From positions 558,001 to 622,000 of the forward strand of contig JAMXBD010000057.1 in assembly GCA_024138025.1 (NCBI GenBank): DNA of 64,000 bases. The letters are read 5' to 3'. The notes under the pieces are model-generated. The model ran no database searches. It worked only from the letters and a program-made list of their open reading frames with translations, and was not told the origin of the DNA. Source of the stretch: Combretum micranthum. Lineage: Eukaryota > Streptophyta > Magnoliopsida > Myrtales > Combretaceae. Shown here one piece after another: positions 52,011 to 62,689 of this stretch (the first letter of the stretch is position 1; each line of letters opens with the position of its first letter). Both the position numbers and the translations under genes were made by a program.

Positions 52011-52521
52011 TCCAAAGACGACACTTTCAACTTTGTGATCTCAATATCATGCAATCCTTTAAGCTTACACTCATTACCGTGGTAATCAAAATCATCTTCA
52101 TAATCTCTAACTCACCAGTTGGCATACATTCCATCCACCTTTATCACTAACTCTACCACGACCATTGACTATTCATGCATACCATGGGAAAATTAGATTC
52201 CCGGATTAGCATCTACTTCTTTGACAACATCATGATTAAGTATTTCTTAGCTATGAGGGTTTCCTTTAATAGCTTATTCAACATTGCTTAGGGTTTTGTT
52301 TTTGTTTACGCATCATTGTTTTCATTCTCTGCATAATCTCCTTCGTGAAATCTATAAATTTACCCATAATTATGATGCTTTCAACCTTAGGAGCCTTTGT
52401 TTCTTTGTTTTTGTTACCGAATTTACTTAACATCTTCAACAAAAACCAAACTTGCAGGACAAGTAATCAAACCAACAAAACTTACTTCACAAGCAATCAC
52501 CACTAAAGCCTTAGTCCATAG

Positions 52522-52540
52522 CCTCATGGTTTGATACCAA
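52522..52540 (-). other. Primer-binding site (initiator Met tRNA type)
   Basis: TTGGTATCAAACCATGAGG on the minus strand, two bases inside the 5' LTR, close to the canonical TGGTATCAGAGCC. Confidence 0.8.
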
Positions 52541-53581
52541 GATGATATGAATTGGAAAATCCGTATGTTTTATGGATCTAGTGTTACATCATAATATAGG
52601 ATTTGTAATATGCTTTTAGGATTTTTATGGTTTACAAGAAACTGAAAATAAAAGATATGAATTATCAATCCTTGTATATAACACCAAAGAAAGAATCAAA
52701 CTAGTTGTCCCGATTAACTGATATTATGTTATGATCAATTGATATTACAAATGACTAAAAGAAATAAAAGGAATAATCTTGAGAAGAAAACTAAATATTA
52801 CTCAATAAGTAATTAGTCATAAACAACGACACAATGTTGACAGTAAAAACTTTCTCTAACATAACCCTTATATACTCTATAAGTTGGCAAGGGCAAATAT
52901 GGAAAATAAAATGACAAAAAAATAAAATAGGAAACAAACAGAATTCAAATAGTAAAAACAGAGCATGAAATCACGATGAATCACTACTATGACTTAGGCT
53001 GTGATCTCCATGATTACAAAAACAACATTAAAACAATTCTTATTACAAACGTTTCAACTTCAATCACAGGCGGAATAATGGCCGTGATGCTCTTGACTCC
53101 AAATTACGCTATGTTGACAATGAGATCATTGGTGCAATCACGACATGACATGGACTACAGGTAAGGTCACTACGTGATTGAGGGCGTTACCTACTCATTC
53201 CTCGATATTCTTCAATGATGACATGCTCATGGACTTGGTCACGGTCGTTATAGGGAGTGATCACCATCACTGATTCATTGGCTAGATCACGATTGTGATA
53301 TGGGACATTATTTCAATTGTAACTTAATTTTAAGATATACTTCCATCACTGCCTTTGTCACGTGTGTGATATACAACTTTAATGAATTTCCTTTCAAGTT
53401 GAGTAATTTCTCCACACTTAAACATACCACATCATGCTTATCACCAAAGTGCATCATATGTCCACTAAAATACTCCAACTTGTCCTCACTCAGTTCATCC
53501 ATAAGGATTCGATAAGCTAAGTTCACCAAGCCCCTCACTCTAGCCCGAGTTATTGGTCAAAACGAATCATGATTTATATCA

Positions 53582-54130
53582 CTTTTTCATTTGTCTTTTC
53601 ACACGCTTTCTCTATTTTCCCTCTTCCCTCCAACTCGCCTGTTTTACATTTATATACTTTATTCAAGTTGAGTTACAACTATAAAATTTACAAAAAAATT
53701 AATTTATTTATTTTAATTAAAATTTAAGATATGTTGAAATATTAGATCTTCCTTAAATTCATGACTTCTTTCAAACAAAATAATATAAAATAACATAATT
53801 TTAACTCTACTCCTTCTTCTTTTTTATGTATGTTATATTATGAATTAAAAGTTATCATGAAAAATAAGATCTTAATATTTTATTTTTTTTACACATTCAT
53901 TATGTATTTCAAGTTTTTTACAACTTTAGTAAGTATATTTATAGTTTTTCATAGTTATTTTATGCAGGTTGTAGAAACCTACGTTTCTACGTTTTGATTC
54001 TATAGATCCTCTGACAATTCCATAGATCATTTGACAATTTATGTAGAATTGCGAGTTTGACAATCTCAGACAATCCATCAATGAAGTATAGGACAACCAC
54101 ACTTGAGTTGGGACTGGTAATGGTCTTAAG
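53582..54130. other. AT-rich spacer between two gypsy relics
   Basis: No coding signal. It may contain the decayed 3' LTR of the neighbouring element, but no matching 5' LTR was recognised. Confidence 0.4.
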
Positions 54131-54139
54131 AGACCTATT

Positions 54140-56800
54140 ATTTGTAAATATTACGACTTATTGCGTTGATATATAGGGCAAGTTTACACATACTTGTTGA
54201 CTTGGTGTCCCGAGCCCTTCCAATAAAAGTCTCATGAGATATGATGCAAAGTGTTTTGATAGCCTTTGTGGTAATGTTCACGATGAGCTTTAATGATAGT
54301 TGAGTGAAGGTGCGAAGTTGGCTTAATATAAACCTTTTACAATAAATTATGAGTCTATCTTTCATCATTATTTCATCTCCTAACTCTTTTTGCATGATCC
54401 TAGACATCAAACGTTGTAATGTTGTGCTCAACTTAATTTTTTCTTCTAATCAAGTCAAACAAGTGAAGTTGTGGAGTAGATATGGCACTTAGCTGCTACA
54501 ATTGTCCATCGTGTTGAGAAAGCACATCAACCACCTTTTAGTTGCATCCTGCCTTATACTGATTTATAAATTTAAATCTAACTAAAATACCTACCCAATG
54601 ATGTTTCAAAGATGTAGTAACGCTTTGCTCTAATAGAAACCAAAGTTTAGTGGACTATTTTAACAATAAAACAATGTCCCCATATATAAGCTCTCAATGT
54701 TGCTTGACTTTTACTAGTATAATGATCTCCTACTCATATGTTTGAAGTTTAAGATGTGTGAAGATCCTAATAAAATAGGATATTGGATGACACTACTACT
54801 AGAGAATGGCCTTAAGACCTAAATACAAAAGCATTAGACTTTACAATAAGTACCCATGAAAAATTTAGAAGTGATAAAATTGGGGGCTTGAGTCATGGAA
54901 GTCTTTAATTTCTCAATGTCTTGTTTTGCTACCATCATCAATTTAAACCCATATTTCCACAACATTTGAGTTAAGGGTGTTGCCAATAACCTATACTTCA
55001 TCACAGACCTCATTTAATATCCTTAACCCTGAAATCCTCTTAATAATGGTAGTGGGTTTCGACCATCTCAACATGGCCTTGATTTTGTTCGGTTTAACCT
55101 TAACATTATCTTTATTAATTATATGGTCGATATAGGCGACTTGCTTTTAGGCAAAGATGCACTTCATCTATTATTATGAATAGTTGGTTTGCATACAACA
55201 AAGCAAAAACTTAACAAATATGTTGTAAGTGTTTGATCCATGATTTACTATAAGTTAATATGTCATTAGAGAAGACTAGTACAAATTTTCATAAAAATTC
55301 TCTTCAAAACATTATTCATTAAAGATTGAAATGTCAAGGGAGCATTATGTGAGCCCAAACGCATCACGATGAGCTCAAAATGATTTTGATGTCTTTGAAA
55401 GGCAGTTTCCTCAATATCATTAACATGCATGTGCACTGGATGATAGCCTGAAGAAATATCTAATTTCGAGAAACATTTTACCCATGTAACTCTTCAAGTA
55501 GTTCTTCTATAACAGGAATAAATACCTTTTTATGGTTTTCCCATTAAGAGCATGATAATCCACACAAAATCTATAAGACTTGTCTTCCTTTTAATTAAGA
55601 GGCTTGGTGATGAAAACAATGACCAACTTAGGTGAATTATTCCTTTTCTAACGTCTCTTCACATTGCCCCTCTATCTCATATATATATATATATATTTTT
55701 TTATGGTGTGGATATCAATAGGGACTCATATTAATAGGGGAAGTATCTAGCTTAAGACAAATCTGGTAACCACATGCTCGAGAAAGAGGAATTCCGATAG
55801 GATTTAAATTGACCCTCGAATTCTATGAACTTAAACAAGTCCTATTGCTTTTCCATAGCTTCCATGGTTGCTACTGCTCTGGGTGTTCATACAAACCCAT
55901 ATAATTCTTTTAAATCATTTTCGCTTCTCCCATTTAAACTTCAACTTCACAATGCTCCTAGGTAATGGGCCCTAACAATCTTAGCTAATTAGCCTAAGCA
56001 TTGTTCCTACTCCACATAATGGCAATATATATAAATCCACTTAGAAGCTCATTAGACTATAATCAAAGTAAATTGCTTGCAAATGCTTCCACTTCTTACC
56101 TTCTCCTCAATGGTCACCATCACCCAAAGTCCTTATTGTGATTCAACCTCTTCTACAATGTAATCTTTCAAACCACAAACGAAAAGGGCCACTTTGAGTT
56201 AGATCCTCTACTTTGCATTGACAATTACTCAAGACTTTGATAATTTTCCATTGTTCGAATCTACTTAAGTTTTGCCTGCTCACCTAATTTATTACTCTAC
56301 AAGAGAGACTAAAAGCATAAGCGATACAAAAGAGTTGAAATCTTCTTACCCTAAAATTGGCCTTGTTTGTTCGAACTTATAATACCATAATTATGCATCT
56401 TCTTCCACATGAATTACTACTATCTCTACCTTTTCCTCCTTAGCCATTTGTTGGTGCTTAAAGAAACCCTCATGTTGATTTATCCACGTAATCAAATATT
56501 TCATGATTTCTAGGAAATTCCAACTTAGAAAACTTATGAGCTACTATTCCCTTCTCATTTTTCTTTTTCCAAAACCAATCCTCTTTTCTACCCGATTATT
56601 ATTAACTGCTTCAATGGAATACTCTAGCCCCTTCTTCGTAAATACTTTCTCGGTTATAGTAGTTATCTAATTGGCCAATTAACTTTGCCTCTCCTCCATG
56701 TTTTGGATCCTTATCCAATCTTCTTTAGCTAATTAACTTTACCTTTAATTGTTGCTGTATGCATCCAACTTTTTTCATGAAGATCGACTTTAATACCAAA
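54140..56800 (-). pseudogene. Second gypsy pol relic: gag, RT, RNase H, integrase traces
   Basis: On the minus strand, in order: a primer-site-like TGGTATTAAAG (56788-56798); a gag piece reading VALFVCGLKDYIVEEVES (about 56205-56150); RT with RFCVDYHALNGKTIKR, then DISSGYHPVHMHVNDIEETA and FQRHQNHFELIVMRLGSHNA (55580-55320); a degraded catalytic box VLVFSNDILTYS where FFDDILIYS is expected; PNKIKAMLRWSKPTTI (about 55090); RNase H trace PPILSLLNFSWVLIVKSNAF (about 54860); integrase zinc-binding block AHREHYHKGYQNTLHHIS, DFYWKGSGHQVNKYV (54300-54190). Numerous frameshifts and the loss of an RT aspartate make it non-functional. It is a different element from the one at 49472-53581. Confidence 0.8.
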
Positions 56801-57654
56801 TTATTATAGGATAAATTAATATAATGACATTAGATTCAACGAGAATCTTAATCGGTTTTTTGCCTTGCTTTCTTATGCTGAAATGATCAATTCAAGTCCG
56901 TTAGTGATAACCTAATGATCTCATAAAAGTTTAATTTTGGAGAAAATTCCTAAACTATTTTTTTATTGGTACATATGCACTGGCCTTATGATGATACAAT
57001 TCCATCATAGTTATTTTCTATGATAATTGCACCACAACTTTCTCCTAAAGTTCCTCTCGGTCCTAACTACAAACATCTTCTTATCTTAACCAATGGAAAA
57101 CTACACCCTCATAACTGCCCTTTCCACATGCAAATTAAACAACTTTAGTGACACTAAAGAGGGTAAATAATACAATTACAAAGACCTAATTATTGTCACT
57201 TCAACAAGACCATGTCAATAAAAAGAAAAAGAAAACATTGCACAACATGATAAAGATATTTTGCTTCACTTTCCCTTAAGCTTGTGCACTGTTATTTTTC
57301 ATGCGTTTAAAAATGCTTGAAGGTTGCAACCCGAAACTATATTGCACAATCATGTGTAACATTTCACTATATTTTGAGCGATTATAGTGATATACATATA
57401 ATACACTATTTCATAAAAAAATCCCAAATCACATAAAAAAATTAATATATGATATTCTTATGTAGTTAAATAACATTATATGTCATATGTTTTTATAAAT
57501 ATACATTCTTAATATATTTATTATGATAATCATTTAAATAAATTTATTATTTTTATTAACAAATATAAATATATATTTTAAATCAATAATAGTATAATCA
57601 TTCAATAATAATATTCTAATACTACGTTTGATCGATTGATCGGAAAGGAATAAG
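56801..57654. other. Probable decayed 5' LTR and flank of the second gypsy relic
   Basis: This lies where the 5' LTR should be, just beyond the primer-site-like sequence. It has no coding signal, and the outer LTR limit could not be identified. Confidence 0.35.
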
Positions 57655-57890
57655 AGATTACACTGGAAGACCATTTGATGTCGTAATATTTAGAAGTAAA
57701 TTTATTTGATGTTATAATATTTGAGTGATTCATTTGAGATCATAATGTTTAGAGAAGTGGATCAATTGAGATCATCGTTGAGACTTAATTGATCCACTGT
57801 TGTAAACGTTGTGGTTTGAAATGAATCACTTGAAATATTATGATTTTAAATAAATTTATCTCAAAATATTATAACTTTTCAGTATAATTT
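57655..57890. mobile_element. Palindromic MITE upstream of PAB
   Basis: Long imperfect arms: the left arm contains GTGATTCATTTGAG and AGTGGATCAATTGAG, and the reversed right arm contains GTGATTCATTTCAA and AGTGGATCAATTAAG. The ends (GAGATTACACTGGAAGA / AAATTATACTGAAAAG) echo the GGTAAATTACACTAGAAG family. It lies about 370 bp upstream of the PAB start codon. Confidence 0.62.
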
Positions 57891-58257
57891 ATCTGAAGAA
57901 ATAATACCCAAAAAGAATAATAATTTCTTTATATTATTTATAGGAATATTTTGGAAACCATAGGCTTTTCAGTTTTCCGAAGAGATAGGAAATGCAATTG
58001 TGAAGATAGAATACCATACTTGCAGCCCTATACGAAGCCCGTTGATTATTTAGTTACCATTAATTAAAATCAAGCCCATGAACCCTTCTTTTCCAACAAG
58101 AAACCTCCCATCATCTTTTCACTGAAATGCACCTCTAAACCGCCCAAATCTCACTTTTTTCCATTCATTTCTTCCCATACGCTCTCTCTCCACTCCCCAT
58201 CTTCTTCTACTTCTTCTTTTACGTACGCAAACCCTAAAAACCTTCTTCCTTTATTCC
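57891..58257 (+). promoter_or_regulatory. PAB promoter and 5' leader with TGGGC-type motifs and telo-box
   Basis: This is the interval between the upstream MITE and the PAB start codon. Two TGGGC cores read on the minus strand lie at 58074-58078 and 58142-58146. TGGGC is the core of the proteasome-related cis-element bound by stress NAC factors in Arabidopsis, and it overlaps TCP site II motifs. A telo-box (AAACCCTAA) is at 58229-58237, within a pyrimidine-rich leader (58150-58220) typical of plant housekeeping genes. No convincing TATA box lies close to the leader, so a TATA-less start around 58100-58200 is likely. The ATG context has G at +4. Motif presence is seen directly; function is inferred. 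Confidence 0.6.
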
Positions 58258-61200
58258 ATGGGAGATAGTCAGTACTCGTTTTCTCTTACTACCTTCAGGT
58301 ACTTTGTATCCTTTTCTCTTCTTATGTTTTGTTTGGTGCACCTTAGTTGTTTGATTGTGTTGTAATGGTATTAATGATTCTTGTAATTTTGTGTTGCCGG
58401 ATAGTCCTTCCGGCAAGCTCGTGCAGATCGAGCATGCCCTAACAGCTGTCGGCTCCGGTCAAACCTCTTTAGGAATCAAAGGTGCGGTTTTTTCTCTTTA
58501 TTTTGGGGTTCGTAAGTTGATTTTGATCCCCATTGTGCATTGTGAGGTTGGATATTGTGTTTTCAAGGGAGAAGTAGGATGGTTTTTGTTATATTTAGGA
58601 GGAAAGTGATAGTCAGTTGGAGATCTTTGATTACTTTCATTGTGAGAAATGATGACCTTTTAGTGAGAAGAAATGCTTTTTGATCATTTCAAGTGTGAGA
58701 GATTACCCATTACTTAGAAAGACTTAGTTTTGATAATTTTAAATGCAAATTGCGATGCGACCCATTATTGGAAAAATGGTGTTATTTGGTCTTTCTTGTG
58801 TGAAATTGATCCACTAGTGAAAACTGATGAGTGTGAGATATGAGGACTCACTTCTGGGAAGAACTGATTTTTTATCATTTCAGCTGCAAGTAAAGATGAT
58901 CCCAGAAAAAGAAAAAATGATCCAAAAGTGATAAGAGAAACTGAATTTTGATCTCCTTTCATGCAAGATATGAGTCACTGGTTATAATTAATGATTTCAT
59001 AGTATAGTGCATTTAATGCTTTGTGGGTTTTATCTGTTAGTTTAAGTTTTGGGACTTTGGTTTGAAGCTGACTATCTGACAAAGAGCATGTGGACTCTAA
59101 CATGGCTAGTTGTATCACTTCTGGGAAGAACTGATTTTTTATCATTTCAGCTGCAAGTAAAGATGATCCCAAAACAAGAAAAAGATGATCCAAAAGTGAT
59201 AAGAAAAACTGAATTTTGATCTCCTTTCATGCAAGATATGAGTCACTGGTTATAATTAATGATTTCATGGTGTAGTGCATTTAATGCTTTGTGGGTTTTA
59301 TCTGTTAGTTTAAGTTTTGGGACTTTGGTTTGAAGCTGAGTATCTGACAAAGAGCATGTGGACTCTTAACATGGCTAGTTGTATCAGTTGTTATGGCTCT
59401 ATTGATGGGGTGATCATAGAACGATTTAGAGATTTTGATATGTAAAATTGGTTGGTTTTGGAGAGAGGCAGAATTGTTATGTATTTTGAAGTTTGTGCAA
59501 ACTGAAACTTGTCTGTTCAGTCCTCTCTGTATGCGTTTGAGCTGGCATGTGTTTTTCAGAATAACATGCATAGCTCCCATCTAATCAGTAATTGTTTTTG
59601 TGATTTCAGCTGCCAATGGTGTCGTTATTGCAACAGAGAAGAAGCTCCCTTCTATTTTGGTTGATGAAACTTCTGTAAGTTACCATCAGAGTACATCATT
59701 TTCAAAGCACAAAACTACTCTATTATGTTTTCAAGACTCAATTTTTCCCCCTACTTTCAAATTGAATAATCATGGTTTGACCTCTTTTAATTGTCACAAT
59801 ATGGTTTATTATTTTGTTTTCTTTGTTTGCAAATAGAACACTTCAATTGCCTCTATTTACAAGTCCAAAATTCTCTTGGAAGTGGCCAGCTTCATATGTA
59901 GTACCTTGACTTCTCATGCCATCTTATTTTGGGAATGTTTTATTTATTAAGCTGAAATGAGATGAAGAATGTGTGGCCTGTTCCATTCTATATGGAGTAG
60001 GGAGGCTGGTTTATGATCATGCACTCATGTCTTGAAAAATAGTTGGCTTATAAACTTTCAAATGGTGATGGTGAAAAGGTCTTTTCTTATAACATGTGGT
60101 AACTAATGTTGGTGTCGTGCCAGTTTTGTGAGATTGAGAAGAAGATTTTTGTACAAGTTGAATTACTTGTACTTGTAGCAAATGGAACTGTTGTGGAACT
60201 GAGTCTGGGTTCTATAATTTGGTATAAGGCTTGAAAGTCTCCTAGTTTGATGCTGGTAAACTAGGGCAATCCACTTGCCAAAAAGGGAAAAAAAAAGGTG
60301 TAATTTCTTTTTAACGGATGGTCACTGGTTCTTAGTCTTGAAATACCGTTTAATTTTGTGGAATATGTACTTTGGATAAAGGAAGGCATACATGCATGCT
60401 TGCTTGCTTCTGAATGCTGTAGGACTCGATATTAAATGATTGAAATTTGTTGCCTTTTTTTTCATCAAGAAATTGTCATGGTATTTCCTTTTCTATTTGG
60501 ATAAGTTGTATTGATGTGATTTGCAGTAACGAATTCATGAACTCATTTTTTATTTTCCAGGTCCAAAAGATACAGTGTCTAACTCCAAATATTGGAGTTG
60601 TATACAGGTTTGATTTCATTTGCCTTTTCCTTTCCTTTCCCTTTTTCCAAGTAATGACTGTTAGTAATCCATGTGCCAAGATGGAAATTAATTGATTCAT
60701 GACACATACAAGAAATTTAATTGGATTTTTCTGGTTTGTAAACATGATTTTTTAAGATGAGGTTTTAGGGTTGTCTTCTTATTAAGCTAGACCAAATTGT
60801 TTGTCTGTCTATGATATCTGGATATGCTCTATGATCATGTTTCCTGTCAATAATAAAATTGATGTATCAGCTAATTTATGGCTTGCCATGCATATTTCTC
60901 CTTTTGCTTGCTGGGTATTTCCTTTCAAGTTTATACCTACACATTTATGTTGACTCTCATTACTGCAGTGGTATGGGTCCAGATTTCAGAGTCTTGGTCC
61001 GCAAAAGCAGGAAGCAAGCTGAGCAATACCATAGACTATATAAGGTATTGGAGACTGTCTCATCTGTTTTCTGGTGTTGGTGCGGTTGCCTGTTTTTAGT
61101 GCTTCTACTCCTAGTGCTTAGAAGATATTGAGTGGGATCTGATGGCTGTGTAAAAAAAAAAGTGTCCTGAGGACCTTCGTTATTCTTCCAATCTAATTTT

Positions 61201-62649
61201 GTTGCTTTTGTATAGACAACGAAAGTGTTGATACACAGAATATTTTAATGATTTGTAGGAGCCAATACCTGTTACACAATTGGTGAGGGAGACTGCTGCT
61301 GTCATGCAAGAGTTCACTCAGTCTGGGTAATCATCAAGCGCTGTATTTTATCCACTCTTTTTTGTTTTGTGATCTTTTGCATGAGTTACCCACGTATTTC
61401 TTCTACAAAAGTTATGTTTTGTTCTGTTTGTCTGTCTGTCTGTCTCTCTTTTATATTTAGTTATATTTTCTTTGAAGCCTGTTTGAAGCCAAAAGACCGA
61501 CAAAATTATGGCTTTTTTCATCCCGCAATGACTACATGGGTTTACTGCTATAAATCCTATTTTTTCTGTGTTTAATGCTAATATTTTAGTATTTGCTGAA
61601 CCGTTGTAGTGGCTAGATGGTTGCAATAATTTCATTCTTTGATTCACATTTGAGCCTGTGGGATGTGGTAGTTGTGCTGTTGAAACCAAACACCACACAC
61701 ACACCCCTCCCCCCCCCCCCCCCCCCCCCCCCCCCAACAAAAAAAAAAAAAATTCCAACACACACACAAAACCACAAAAAAAAAAAAAAAAAAAAAAAAA
61801 AAGGGGTAAACCCCACCCTTCTCTCTCTCACTCTCTAATCGATAATATGCTCAGGTTTCCAATGTTTTACAAGTTATTATTTAAAGTGCTACTAAATAAC
61901 CATACAGAACTGAGTGCTAATGTTTTAATCCTTAACACAGTTTCTTTGCTATGTTTTGCAAATTTTACACCAAAGCAGTGGATGCACATTTCTTTTTAAC
62001 TGAATTTGTAGATTTTTCACTAACAAGATAAAATACCAAAAGTATAGGGTACGATAAGTGCCATACTTATTTAATGACGCTAATTGCCAAAGGGTGATTT
62101 AGTGGAGGCATCTATGCTTACTGCTGAATCTCTCTCTCACTCTGCAAGCGCAAATTCAATTCTAGCCACTAGCGACTGGCTTTTCTTGATGATGGATGCA
62201 CATCCCTTATTGCATGCTTTACTTTTCTTTCGTAGAGGTGTGCGACCTTTTGGTGTCTCTCTCCTGGTTGCTGGATTTGATGATAATGGCCCTCAATTGT
62301 ACCAGGTACTTTCTCATTTGATCTTAGATCTCAATTTTTAATTGATGATTAGCTGGGGAATTCCATTGGTTGTATTATGCTTAATTGAATTTTTTCTCAC
62401 AATCAGCTGCTCTAGTACTTCATCTTTAATATAGGGTTTGCCACAGAGCGACGTAATGAAACCATTGAACTCATTGAGTGGGACCAGATATATAATAAAT
62501 TGTATTTTTGGGTTGAAATTGTATTGAAGTTAAAAAAATGACTCAAAGTTGATGATTACCAAATTACCACCCCAAAACCGCCAACCCAAACTGCCCCCGC
62601 CCCACAGAAAAAAAAAAAAAAAAAGAATAAAGAAAAAAGAAGCCCCAAA

Positions 62650-62689
<40 letters not shown>

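Larger units (their letters stand above)
49472..53581 (-). mobile_element. Complete but internally deleted gypsy retrotransposon
   Basis: The 3' LTR is 49472-50498 and the 5' LTR 52543-53581, both TGATA...TATCA and clearly homologous, at about 80% identity in the segment I compared. Next to the 5' LTR, on the minus strand, TTGGTATCAAACCATGAGG (52522-52540) is an initiator-Met-tRNA primer site. Next to the 3' LTR is the polypurine tract CCCGGGGAGA. The flanks CATTT (49467-49471) and CTTTT (53582-53586) are a target duplication with one mismatch. The 2-kb interior keeps gag and protease but lacks RT, RNase H and integrase, so it is a non-autonomous derivative. Confidence 0.88.

Noticed and set aside
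58355..58609. An 84-codon plus-strand frame
   Set aside because: It is PAB exon 2 read through its donor site into intron 2, not a separate gene.
61348..61999. Several overlapping frames rich in Gly, Pro, Lys or Phe
   Set aside because: They translate the C and A homopolymers in PAB intron 6 on both strands.
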